A stretch of 64,000 bases of DNA from an uncultured Chlorobiota bacterium (GCA_947311255.1 CAMZKL010000013.1:18802-82801); one strand, 5' to 3'. Shown: positions 8,315-16,667, numbered from the stretch's first letter. The notes: generated by a model not told the origin, from the sequence alone. Program-made: numbers and translations.

Positions 8315-9076
8315 ATGATTGACCTTTTAGAAATAAACCTTAAAAAAGCTACGAATGCAATTTTAAATGCAAAACATATAACTGCATTTACTGGTGCCGG
8401 AATCTCTGTTGAAAGTGGTATTCCGTCATACAGAGGTAAAGACGGCTTGTGGACTAAGTATGATACAAAGGTTCTTGAACTGAATTATTTCCATGAAAAT
8501 CCCAAAGAAGCATGGGAAACAATAAGAAAAATATTCTACGAATACTTTGGAAATGCAAAAGCTAATGCTGCTCATTTTGCCCTTGCTAAAATGGAAAAAG
8601 AAAGTAATTTAAAAGCAATTATTACCCAAAATATTGATAATTTGCATTATGAAGCCGGCAGCAAAACTGTTTTTGAATTTCACGGGAATTCAAAAGTGAT
8701 GCTCTGCACAAAATGTGCAAAAAAATACAAAGTCGAACAAATTGATTTGAATAAATTGCCACCGAAATGTGATTCTTGCGGAGGTTTATTAAAACCCGAT
8801 TTTATTTTCTTTGGTGAAGGCATTCCGCAAGAGGCATACAAAAATTCTTTTGCAGAAGCAGAAGAAGCCGATGTATTTCTCTTAATAGGAACAACCGGAC
8901 TTGTGCAACCTGCGGCTTCAATTCCTGTAAAAGCAAAACAGAACGGAGCTGTTATTGTTGAAATAAATCCTGAAAGAACAGTTTTTACCGAGGGGATTAC
9001 TGATATTTTTTTACGGGGAAAAGCGGGTGAAGTTATGACAAAACTTTCTGAACTGCTTTATCAGAACTTTTCATAA
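8315..9076 (+). CDS. cobB: NAD-dependent protein deacylase (sirtuin, Sir2 family)
   Basis: 253 residues, the normal size of a bacterial sirtuin. It removes acetyl or succinyl groups from lysine using NAD. Signature motifs are GAGISVESGIPSYRG (27-41), TQNIDNLH (104-111), catalytic His123 in FEFHGNS, four zinc cysteines (C131, C134, C152, C155), PDFIFFGEG, and GTTGLVQPA. The GC content is somewhat higher than in cheR upstream. The final 16 bases overlap the end of a decayed leftward gene. No ribosome-binding site stands out, and the start is set by homology to the N-terminal helix preceding the Gly-rich motif. Confidence 0.93.
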   Translation: MIDLLEINLKKATNAILNAKHITAFTGAGISVESGIPSYRGKDGLWTKYDTKVLELNYFHENPKEAWETIRKIFYEYFGNAKANAAHFALAKMEKESNLKAIITQNIDNLHYEAGSKTVFEFHGNSKVMLCTKCAKKYKVEQIDLNKLPPKCDSCGGLLKPDFIFFGEGIPQEAYKNSFAEAEEADVFLLIGTTGLVQPAASIPVKAKQNGAVIVEINPERTVFTEGITDIFLRGKAGEVMTKLSELLYQNFS

Positions 9077-9963
9077 AACAAACTTTTTTTCGAATTAATA
9101 ATTCTTGCTGCAAGGGGCAAATCTTCTGTTATAATATCTGCATTTCCTTTCATGTTTTTTTTAAAATGTAATGTTTCCTTGTAATTTGTATTTAAAAAAA
9201 CGGGGAAACTTAGCGTTGCAACATAAAATTCATTTGATTGTACCAATGAAATATTTTCAATATTTGCCCTTTTTTTTTACCTGAACCTGAAAGTGGTACT
9301 TCAGCATTGCCAATTAGTTTTGATGTGTGTTCCGGAACTATTGTAAAAACAGTTTTCCCAATTGCAACATTCTGGTTTTTATTTTGAAAATTTATGAATG
9401 TTATAATTATGTTAGTGGGATTTTTTAATAGATATGTTTGCTCACAAAGTTTTATTTGTGCTTTCAAATTTGAAATTGATGTTTCAAAATCACGTTTCTG
9501 ATTTTTTGAAGTTCTATTTAGTAAAAATAGGGGGTGGAATCTAGTAACAGTGCAATCCCTTTTTATTCTCAGTTTTTTGGAGCTTAACCATTTATTTAGA
9601 AATTCGTTTTTTGTATATTTCAGCAATTATTTGGTGGGGTCGAAAATATAAATTGTATCACCTTTTTTTTGATGTTTTATAAACCACGACAAAATGGTTT
9701 TGTCCCTAGTGAACAATACAGGGTAAAACGGCTTTTTTGCAGTTGTTCAAAAGTTATGCTAATGCCGATTGTTCGCATACCTATTGTTTCGGCAGCATCG
9801 GAAATGCCAAACAGCGAAACGCCTTCGTGTGTTATACGGCTTTTTTCACGCAGGTTTTGCAAACTGTATGTTTTGCTGTAGTGCTTGGCAACTATACGGA
9901 GGGTAATGGTACTCAGCTTATTGTGTATAATTGGGTGTATTGGGGAATTTCAACATTTATTTA
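9061..9963 (-). pseudogene. Remnant of C39-peptidase ABC bacteriocin exporter joined to HlyD-like adaptor
   Basis: Reading leftward from about 9960, the first part is a recognisable C39 peptidase domain of a peptide exporter (LRIVAKHYSKTYSLQNLREK, then EGVSLFGISDAAETIG, ITFEQL). The catalytic-Cys segment is replaced by non-homologous residues. A TAG replaces the conserved Trp of the VHW motif, and there are at least two frameshifts. After YTKNEFLNKWL the whole membrane and ATPase part is missing. The text then joins the C-terminal part of an HlyD-type adaptor (LKAQIKLCEQTYLL, IGKTVFTIVP). A further frameshift at a nine-A run near 9271-9279 and an internal gap precede its tail (TNYKETLHFKKNMKGNADI, ITEDLPLAARI). 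Domain order and parallel loss show a dead locus, probably a former bacteriocin secretion operon collapsed by deletion. Confidence 0.8.
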
Positions 9964-10371
9964 AATTTTACAAAACTAAAAATAACTATAAAACCATAAA
10001 TATATTTGTTTATAAAGTTATCCCTTGATAAAGAAAAAGCTATAACTATTTTAAATTAAGGAATATAGTTAATCAACAAGAATGGTATTAACTATACCAT
10101 TTTTATAAAAAAATTACTATACATTGATAAATCTACTTGCTTAATATTAAATAAAATATTAAAAAATATATCATTTTTTTTTGATATCCACTTAAAATAT
10201 TCAGTATGTCAGAATAAATATTTTTTGCTGTTTCTGATTTTAAAATGCACAAAAACAATTTATATTTTTCATAAGTAAATATGTATATTTTTTAAATATA
10301 AAAGAGATAGAATATAAAAATATAATGTGAGATGCGTTACGTTTTAAGGGGATATATCTCAAGCGTATTTT
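9964..10371. other. AT-rich intergenic region upstream of the Qmo-like operon
   Basis: About 400 bases of AT-rich sequence between the exporter remnant and the operon promoter. No reading frame, RNA gene or long repeat is convincing. Several near-palindromic AT stretches occur (for example around 10040-10110) without clear function. Confidence 0.5.
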
Positions 10372-10403
10372 TTTGAATGCTGGTTGAATACGGTATAACT
10401 TTG
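10372..10403 (+). promoter_or_regulatory. Bacteroidota-type promoter of the Qmo-like operon
   Basis: TTTG at 10372-10375 and TAACTTTG at 10396-10403 are separated by 20 bases, matching the -33/-7 pattern of the phylum's primary sigma factor. The predicted start lies about 30 bases before the DsrE-like ATG. The seven genes downstream are spaced so tightly that this is probably the single promoter. Confidence 0.7.
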
Positions 10404-10439
10404 TAGTGTTCATTAATAATAACTAAAAAATTTTAAATC

Positions 10440-10868
10440 ATGGAAGAAAATAAAAAAATGTGTATGGTACTTTTTTCGGGAAGTATCGATAAGTTAACGG
10501 CGGCAGGTGTTCTTTTAAGCGGTGCGGTTGCTGATGATATGGATGTTGATATATATGTTTTATTGCAGGGAGCAAGAGCTTTCAGAAAAGATATTGCTGA
10601 TGATCCGGATAAATTGAATATGGCGGAAAATATTGATTTAAAAGAAGAATTTGTAAAATCATTGCAAAATCTGAAAGTAAAAACATGGCTTGAGTTTTTT
10701 AAAGAAGCAAAATCGCTTGCAAACGTAAAAATCCATATTTGCGGTTTAGCCGGAAAAGTTTGGGGAGCCGATAAACTTGATGATTTTGTTGATATTGCCG
10801 ATGATATTGTCGGTATCGGAGAATGTATTACAGCAACTCAGGAATCTGATGTTCATTTATTTATATAA
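10440..10868 (+). CDS. DsrE-family sulfur-transfer-like protein
   Basis: 142 residues of the DsrE/F/H-like fold. The opening strand MCMVLFSGSIDKLTAAGVLL and the segment IHICGLAGKVWG, with Cys101 after the fourth strand, match the DsrE2/DsrE3-like branch, where this Cys carries a persulfide. A second Cys is at 129. Such proteins pass sulfane sulfur to or from TusA. Here tusA is the next gene, 20 bases downstream, which supports a working pair. No DsrF or DsrH partner is present. First gene of the operon that continues to 16175. GC is higher than in flanking genes. Assignment to a DsrE subfamily is tentative. Confidence 0.85.
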   Translation: MEENKKMCMVLFSGSIDKLTAAGVLLSGAVADDMDVDIYVLLQGARAFRKDIADDPDKLNMAENIDLKEEFVKSLQNLKVKTWLEFFKEAKSLANVKIHICGLAGKVWGADKLDDFVDIADDIVGIGECITATQESDVHLFI

Positions 10869-10888
10869 AATTTTTAAAACAAGAAATT

Positions 10889-11140
10889 ATGACACAAGAA
10901 GAATTAACCACATTAGAAGTAAATAAAAGTGTAGATGCACGCGGAACATCTTGCCCCAGACCTTTATTGGCAGCAAAAAAGGCAATGGGAGAAATTAACA
11001 GCGGAGAAATTTTGGAAGTACTTTCGGCAGACGAAGGAACAAAAAAAGACATTCCGAAATGGGCAACAAAGAAAAAACACGAATATCTTGGAACCGTTGA
11101 AGAAAGCGGATTTTTCAAAATTTACATAAAAAAAGGATAA
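10889..11140 (+). CDS. tusA: TusA-family sulfur carrier protein
   Basis: 83 residues with the TusA core. The N-terminal DARGTSCPRPLLAAKKAM contains the CPxP motif whose Cys22 binds persulfide sulfur. LEVLSADEGTKKDIPKWATK and a C-terminal strand follow. TusA proteins relay sulfur between rhodaneses, DsrE proteins and end users (tRNA thiolation, molybdenum cofactor, or dissimilatory Hdr/Dsr systems). Placement between a DsrE-like gene and a Qmo-like complex favours a role in sulfur-based energy metabolism, although this is inference. The next gene starts one base after the stop. Confidence 0.92.
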   Translation: MTQEELTTLEVNKSVDARGTSCPRPLLAAKKAMGEINSGEILEVLSADEGTKKDIPKWATKKKHEYLGTVEESGFFKIYIKKG

Positions 11141-11141
11141 A

Positions 11142-11552
11142 ATGAATATATCAGCAAATAATGATTTGCCGAAGATACTTGTTTTTTCTACCGAAAAAAT
11201 TTCCGATCCAGCTGTTGATATGGCGGGCTTACTGAAATTGCACTATCCACCTCGGGTATATACCATTCCGATACCTTGTTCGAGTGCTGTAAAACCGCGT
11301 TGGATTTTACGTGCATTTGAACAGGGATTTGACGGTGTTTTTATTGCTGCCGACGGAACGGATTGCCCTTACGGAGAATCTTGTACCGATAAAACTGGAG
11401 CTATTGTTCAGCGAACACAGGAAATGCTCAAAGAAAAAGGTATTGATGCGGCAAAATTACGTATGGCTGCAATTTGTTCCGTATGCAGTGAAGCATTTGT
11501 AAAGCAGATGAAAACGTTTACGGAATATCTTGTAAAACAAAAAACAAATTAA
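11142..11552 (+). CDS. FlpD/MvhD-like electron-transfer subunit (stand-alone)
   Basis: 136 residues related to the MvhD/FlpD family (PF02662-type), which transfers electrons between an electron donor and HdrA. Supporting motifs are IPCSSAVKPRWILRAFEQG, GVFIAADGTDCPYGE and LRMAAICSVC. The N-terminal CCxxC-type cysteine cluster of canonical MvhD is not present (FSTEKISDPAVDMAG stands there). The remaining cysteines are C46, C75, C81, C112 and C115. In sulfate reducers this domain is fused to the C-terminus of QmoB. Here it is separate and placed before the QmoA-like gene. The altered cysteine set means any cofactor binding must differ from MvhD. Confidence 0.8.
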   Translation: MNISANNDLPKILVFSTEKISDPAVDMAGLLKLHYPPRVYTIPIPCSSAVKPRWILRAFEQGFDGVFIAADGTDCPYGESCTDKTGAIVQRTQEMLKEKGIDAAKLRMAAICSVCSEAFVKQMKTFTEYLVKQKTN

Positions 11553-11553
11553 A

Positions 11554-12870
11554 ATGCAAGAAAATAAACTCAAAGAATACGATGCACTTGTTATCGGTGC
11601 CGGAATTGCCGGCGGTGAAACGGCTCTGAATCTTGCAAATGTAGGGAATAAAGTTTTGTTGATAGATAAAGACTTAACCGTAGGCGGAAAAATGATTATG
11701 TTAAGTAAAGTTTTTCCGACTTTGGATTGCTCGGCATGTATTACTACTCCGAAAGTTTCCGAAATTGCGCGACATCAAAATATCACGGTTTTAACAAGTA
11801 CCGAAGCATCTGATATTATTCAAAAAGATGACGGTACGTTTGAAGCATTAATTACGACACAACCGAGATATGTCGTTGTTGAAGATTGTACCGGTTGTCA
11901 ATTATGTGAAGATGCCTGTCCGGTTAATGTCGATGACCAATATCAATACGGATTAGTAGGCAGAAAAGCGGCATTTATACCGTTCAGTATTGCAAGTCCG
12001 CGTGCTGCGGCTATCGATATAGAAAATTGTACGCTTTGCGGTGCTTGCGAACGTGCTTGCCCTACGGATTGTATTGATTTTACACAAACGGTTGAAAAAT
12101 ATACAATAAAATGTAAAACCGTAGTTGTAGCAACCGGTTTTCAATTATTTGACCCGACTTTAATTCCGCGTTACGGATTCGGCAGATTTAAAAATGTGAT
12201 AACTTCCATGCAAATGGAAAGACAATTGGCTCCGACAAGACCTTTTAATACGGTTTTGCGACCGAGCGACGGAAAAATGCCCGATAATATTGCTTATGTT
12301 CTTTGCACGGGTTCACGAGATAAGACTGTGGGAACACCGATTTGTTCGCAAGTATGCTGTATGTATTCCACAAAACAGGCACAACTGCTTATGGGTGCGT
12401 TACCGATGGCTGATATAACACTTTACTATTTGCATATCAGGGCTTTCGGAAAAGGATTTAATGAATTTTATGCACAGGCACAATCCATGGGTGTTGAATA
12501 CGTAAAAGGGAAAGTTGCAAAAATTACCGAAAAGGAAGACGGCAATCTTATTCTCAGATATGAAGATATTAATACCGGAAAAGTTACCGAAACCGAACAT
12601 GACATGGTTGTCCTTTCAGTGGGAATTTTGCCTAATGAAGGAATTACACAACTTTTTACAAACAGAAAATTGGAATTAGACCCGTTCAATTATGTTTCGC
12701 AAGCTAATCCGCTTGAAAGTCCGGCAATGACAAGTATTGAAGGCGTATTTGTTGCCGGTGTTGCATCGGCTCCTATGGATATTCCGGATTCGATACTTTC
12801 CGGCGGAGCCGCATCAAGCGAAGCGGCAAATTATATCAGGCACATTGCAAAGAAAACGGTTGAAGTATAA
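11554..12870 (+). CDS. QmoA-like / HdrA-related flavoprotein with two 4Fe-4S sites
   Basis: 438 residues. An N-terminal FAD fold (VIGAGIAGGETALNLANVG, 13-31) is followed by the HdrA/QmoA signature FPTLDCSACITTPK (54-67). Two ferredoxin-type clusters then come at C112/C115/C118/C122 and C159/C162/C165/C169, and a C-terminal FAD closure ends in GVFVAGVASAPMDIPDSILSGG. Size and domain order match QmoA, the flavoprotein that links adenylylsulfate reductase to quinone in sulfate reducers, rather than full-length HdrA. No aprAB is found in the window, so the soluble partner is probably different. It starts one base after the FlpD-like gene. Cytoplasmic, membrane-associated through the QmoC-like subunit. 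Confidence 0.87.
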   Translation: MQENKLKEYDALVIGAGIAGGETALNLANVGNKVLLIDKDLTVGGKMIMLSKVFPTLDCSACITTPKVSEIARHQNITVLTSTEASDIIQKDDGTFEALITTQPRYVVVEDCTGCQLCEDACPVNVDDQYQYGLVGRKAAFIPFSIASPRAAAIDIENCTLCGACERACPTDCIDFTQTVEKYTIKCKTVVVATGFQLFDPTLIPRYGFGRFKNVITSMQMERQLAPTRPFNTVLRPSDGKMPDNIAYVLCTGSRDKTVGTPICSQVCCMYSTKQAQLLMGALPMADITLYYLHIRAFGKGFNEFYAQAQSMGVEYVKGKVAKITEKEDGNLILRYEDINTGKVTETEHDMVVLSVGILPNEGITQLFTNRKLELDPFNYVSQANPLESPAMTSIEGVFVAGVASAPMDIPDSILSGGAASSEAANYIRHIAKKTVEV

Positions 12871-12894
12871 ATTGGTGATTTTAAAAATAAACAG

Positions 12895-14823
12895 ATGAAA
12901 AGTAAAATAGGCGTATATATTTGTCATTGCGGCGGAAATATTTCGGATTATGTTGATGTAAATAAAGTCAGAGAAGCCGTAAAAGACATTGAAGGTGTCG
13001 AAATTTCCGTTGATACCATGTTTGCTTGTGCCGATTCAAGTCAGAAGCAAATTTCCGATGATATTTCTAAAAAGCAACTTGACGGATTGGTTGTCGCATC
13101 TTGTTCTCCGAAATTACATTATCCCACATTCAGTGCCGTAGCCGAACGCGGCGGTTTAAATAAATACAATTATGTTCATGCCAATATTCGCGAACAAGTT
13201 TCATGGGCACATTCCGACGATAAAATCGGTGCAACGGAAAAAGCAATAAAAATTGTAAAAGCTGCCATAGTCCGAGTTAAAGAGTCGGTTTCTTTAAAGC
13301 CGATTGAAGTTAAAGCACAAAAATCAATTGCCGTATTGGGTGCCGGTGTTGCCGGAATGCGTGCTGCCAAAGAACTTGCAGACCTCGGAATACAGGTTTA
13401 TTTAATTGAAAGAGAACATTTTGTGGGCGGCAGAATTTCACAATTGGATTATCTTTGCGGAGCGGATGAAACAGGAAAAGAATTGGTAACGCATTTGTAT
13501 GAAAAAATTCACGAGCATACGAACGTTACGCTTTTTACGGGTGCGGAAGTGATAAAAAAGAGCGGCAGTATCGGAAATTTTAAAATTCAAGTTAAAATTA
13601 CGCCACGTTTTATAAAAAACGAATGTAATCGTGATGAACTGTTGAAAGCAATTGAAGTTTGCCCCGTTGAAGTTGATGATGATTTTAATTTCAATATAAC
13701 AAAACGGAAAGCAATTTACAGAAATTACGACAGCGAATATCCTCAAAAACCGACAATTGATAACAAAAATTGTACGCGTTGTGGAGAGTGCGAAAAAGTT
13801 TGTTCGAGTATTGATTTTTCACAAAAAGAAGAAATTTTGGATTTAACGGTGGGCTCAATTTTGGCAGCTACCGGTTTTGATCCTTATCAACCCAAAGAAG
13901 GCGAGTTTGGCTGGGGAATAGGAAATGTGGTTACGCTGCCCCAATTTCGGCGTATAATTAATATGTGTGATGACAAATTGATTTATAAAGGAAAGGAAAT
14001 CAAAGATATTGCATATATCTATTGCGTAGGAAGTCGCCAAGTTGACGGAGATAATAAATATTGCTCACGATATTGTTGTACTGCAACACTTTATACTTCA
14101 ATTCTTACGCATAAAAAATATAAAGATATACATAGTTTTCATTTTAACAGAGGCATTCGAACTTACGGAAAACAGGAAGTTATTTATGATGAAGCATCGC
14201 GTTTGGGCGATATTTTTCTTCAATCTTATGAATACGACCCTCCGGAAGTTACTAAATTGAACGGAAAAACCAATGTTAAAATTGAAGACATTCTTACCAG
14301 CGGAAGCGAAATTGATGTTGATGCCGATTTGGTTGTTCTCGTTACCGGAATGGAGCCGAGAAATGATTGCAGCATAGGTGATGTGTTAAAAATTCCGAAA
14401 GGCAGAGACCGTTTTTATAATGAAATTCACATGAAATTGCGTCCGGTTGAAACCGTTATTGACGGCGTTACCATTGCCGGAGCTTGCCAAGGACCGAAAA
14501 ATATCATGGAATCAATGAATTCGGCATTGTCGGCAGCGGCAAAATCATATTCTATTGTTAACAAAGGCGAATTGTCGCTTGAACCGATTATTGCAAAAGT
14601 TGATAAGGAAACTTGTGTTTGGTGCGGAAAATGTGCCGAAGCGTGTCCTTTCGATGCGATAAGCATGATTAAAGAAAACGGAAAAGATATTGCCGAAATT
14701 AATCTTTCTGTTTGTAAAGGTTGCGGAATGTGTCTTCCGGTTTGCGAAAGCAATTCAATTGATATGGACGGGTTTACCGATCTTGAAATTGAAAGTATGA
14801 TAAGTGTTTTAGCAGGAAGTTAA
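12895..14823 (+). CDS. QmoB-like / HdrA-type flavoprotein with C-terminal ferredoxin domain
   Basis: 642 residues. It has the HdrA N-terminal domain (GVYICHCGGNISDYVDV, FACADSSQ, ASCSPKLHYPTF), a FAD-binding motif AVLGAGVAGMRAAKELADLG at about 142-161, a central Cys-rich site CTRCGECEKVC near 293, and TGMEPRNDCSIGD. Two C-terminal 4Fe-4S motifs follow (CVWCGKCAEACPF near 573, CKGCGMCLPVC near 607). This equals the HdrA-like body of QmoB, whose MvhD-like tail is encoded apart at 11142. HdrA-type flavins split or merge electron pairs between iron-sulfur chains. Whether bifurcation happens here cannot be told from sequence. The gene is intact and lies 24 bases after the QmoA-like gene. Confidence 0.87.
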   Translation: MKSKIGVYICHCGGNISDYVDVNKVREAVKDIEGVEISVDTMFACADSSQKQISDDISKKQLDGLVVASCSPKLHYPTFSAVAERGGLNKYNYVHANIREQVSWAHSDDKIGATEKAIKIVKAAIVRVKESVSLKPIEVKAQKSIAVLGAGVAGMRAAKELADLGIQVYLIEREHFVGGRISQLDYLCGADETGKELVTHLYEKIHEHTNVTLFTGAEVIKKSGSIGNFKIQVKITPRFIKNECNRDELLKAIEVCPVEVDDDFNFNITKRKAIYRNYDSEYPQKPTIDNKNCTRCGECEKVCSSIDFSQKEEILDLTVGSILAATGFDPYQPKEGEFGWGIGNVVTLPQFRRIINMCDDKLIYKGKEIKDIAYIYCVGSRQVDGDNKYCSRYCCTATLYTSILTHKKYKDIHSFHFNRGIRTYGKQEVIYDEASRLGDIFLQSYEYDPPEVTKLNGKTNVKIEDILTSGSEIDVDADLVVLVTGMEPRNDCSIGDVLKIPKGRDRFYNEIHMKLRPVETVIDGVTIAGACQGPKNIMESMNSALSAAAKSYSIVNKGELSLEPIIAKVDKETCVWCGKCAEACPFDAISMIKENGKDIAEINLSVCKGCGMCLPVCESNSIDMDGFTDLEIESMISVLAGS

Positions 14824-14830
14824 AAGTTAA

Positions 14831-15133
14831 ATGGTAAAAGTTAAAATTATGGGTGTCGGGAATAAAAAAACAGTATTAATAATGAAGGAAAAACGGCAAG
14901 TTCCTCAAGCCGTAAAAGATAATTTGAAATTTTTTGTCAGAACAAAAAAGGAAATATTAAAAGCATTAAAAGACAAAAAAAAGACGGTTCCGGATCTTTC
15001 GGAAGAACTTAATATGCCGAAAGACAAGGTTTTGTATTTTTTAATGTCTTTATTAAAATACGGTTTTGTTGAAGTTGACGGAATTGACGATATGGACGAA
15101 TATTTTTATTATAAATTGAAAGACAATGGCTAA
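14831..15133 (+). CDS. Small winged-helix-like protein of the Qmo-like operon
   Basis: 100 residues, not assigned to a named family. The centre (KKEILKALKDKKKTVPDLSEEL, then KDKVLYFLMSLLKYGFVEV) has the helix-turn-helix plus wing pattern of small transcription regulators such as ArsR-like or MarR-like proteins, followed by an acidic tail. It lies inside the operon, seven bases after the QmoB-like gene, and its last eight bases overlap the QmoC-like start. It could be a local regulator or a structural subunit adopting the same fold. No cysteines are present, so direct persulfide or metal-thiol sensing is unlikely. Confidence 0.7.
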   Translation: MVKVKIMGVGNKKTVLIMKEKRQVPQAVKDNLKFFVRTKKEILKALKDKKKTVPDLSEELNMPKDKVLYFLMSLLKYGFVEVDGIDDMDEYFYYKLKDNG

Positions 15134-16175
15134 AATAAATCCGAAATTTACCGATGAATTAAAAAAATATGGTGCGTTTGATACGAATGCCTGCTATAAT
15201 TGCGGACACTGCACGGCTGTTTGTTCGCTTTCGACAGAGGATGATTCTTTTCCGCGAGAAATGGTCAGATTCAGTGTATTGGGATTGGAAGAAAATTTAA
15301 AAACCTCTTTGAAACCCTGGTTGTGTTACTATTGCGGCGAATGCAGCGAAACTTGTCCGCGTCAGGCATTTCCAGGTGAGTTGATGATGACATTAAGGCG
15401 TTGGCTTACGGCAAAATACGATTGGACAAAACTTTCGGGATTACTGTATAAATCTTTACCCGTAAGTATTACATTTTTCTTGCTTGTAATTGCCGCTGTT
15501 ATCGGCTTCGGCTCTTATGAAAAATTTGATACCGAAAAAATTATGCATCTCGGTCATTATTTTGAAATGTTCTCCATTGCTGGTGTTTTTGCCTTTATTC
15601 TGCTTCCGAATATCATCCGAATGTGGTATTTTACGATTGTTAAAGCGGGGGTAAAAGTCAAGTTTGTAACTTATTTTACGAAAATTTGGGAGCTTATTGT
15701 CCACATGTTTACACAAAAACGGGCATTGGGCTGTGATGATAATCAGCTGCGTTGGTTCGAACATTTAATTTTGGTAATCGGCTATTTGTCATTGCTTTTT
15801 ACAACCGTTGTTTTGGATTGGTTCGGCACCGAAAGTACATTTATTATTTGGCTCGGCTATGCCGAAAGTGCCGTTATTTTTATCGTTACGTTTATTTTTA
15901 TGTACGAAAGGGTAAAAAAATCAAAAGAATTGGCTCGACATGCCCATCCCAGCGATTGGTTTTTTGTAATTTGGTTATTCTTAATGGGTTTAACGGCTTT
16001 TATTGTCAGAATTTTTATTGATGCCGATTTAATTGAAAACAATCTTTGGATGTACCTTATTCATCTTACGGTTTTAGTTCAATGGGCATTAATTATTGTT
16101 CCTTTCGGGAAGTGGACTCATTTTTTATATCGCTCCTTTGCAATGTATTTTGATGCTTTGAAAAAGATAAAATAA
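15126..16175 (+). CDS. QmoC-like HdrC/membrane cytochrome b fusion
   Basis: 349 residues. The N-terminal HdrC-like ferredoxin domain has clusters C23/C26/C29/C33 and C67/C70/C73/C77. Six predicted membrane helices follow at about 111-128, 148-169, 213-232, 240-260, 278-298 and 307-326. Histidines in or near helices (FEHLIL, RHAHPSDW, YLIHLTVL) could ligate b-type haem as in QmoC/HdrE. This is the expected quinone-reactive membrane subunit, taking electrons from or giving them to the QmoA/B-like flavoproteins. Its start ATG overlaps the end of the small winged-helix-like gene (ATGGCTAA arrangement), implying coupled translation. It is the last gene of the operon. Confidence 0.88.
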   Translation: MAKINPKFTDELKKYGAFDTNACYNCGHCTAVCSLSTEDDSFPREMVRFSVLGLEENLKTSLKPWLCYYCGECSETCPRQAFPGELMMTLRRWLTAKYDWTKLSGLLYKSLPVSITFFLLVIAAVIGFGSYEKFDTEKIMHLGHYFEMFSIAGVFAFILLPNIIRMWYFTIVKAGVKVKFVTYFTKIWELIVHMFTQKRALGCDDNQLRWFEHLILVIGYLSLLFTTVVLDWFGTESTFIIWLGYAESAVIFIVTFIFMYERVKKSKELARHAHPSDWFFVIWLFLMGLTAFIVRIFIDADLIENNLWMYLIHLTVLVQWALIIVPFGKWTHFLYRSFAMYFDALKKIK

Positions 16176-16598
16176 TAGAGTAGTATCCCTTTTTTTATAA
16201 ATAAAATAATTCTTTCTATTTTCTAAAAAAAAGAGAAGGGATGGGAAATGAACATATTTAAATCTGTGTTTATGGTGTAAATCATTTGAGTTTGCTTCAA
16301 TTATATGTGTTTTTTTCTTTTAGATTTATATGTTTGTTTTTGAACATATTAGGAGAAATATAATAGTTTTCAAAATTTGTATTTCGTTTAGAAGTAGATT
16401 TTTTCCATGCTTCTTTTTTATTTTATTCTTTTTTAAATTACAAACTTGATTTTAATAATTTAAAATTAATAAATAAAAATAATTTCTCGAAAACCTGTGT
16501 ACAATTTTCAAGCACTAAACTGAAAAAAAACGATATTTGCAAGAATTAAGTAAGTCTTTTATTAAATTGTTGCAATTCATAATTTCTCTAAATATAAT
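16176..16598. other. Intergenic region after the Qmo-like operon
   Basis: A loose inverted repeat (ATCCCTT at 16185-16191 and AAGGGAT at 16236-16242, each next to T- or A-runs) may act as the operon terminator. The rest is AT-rich and holds no recognisable gene or RNA. Confidence 0.4.
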
Positions 16599-16667
16599 AT
16601 GTCAGAATATTTTAAATGCTTTTTGAGGAGTTATAAGAGATTTTTTATCTTTGTTTTTTTTCTTAAA

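Noticed and set aside
9669..9964. Plus-strand frames in the exporter remnant
   Set aside because: Shadows of the minus-strand C39 peptidase sequence, whose protein similarity is clear.
10440..16175. Calling the operon an sHdr (sulfur-oxidising heterodisulfide-reductase-like) system
   Set aside because: No HdrB-type CCG protein and no lipoate-binding protein are present, while the membrane QmoC-like fusion is. The set is closer to Qmo.
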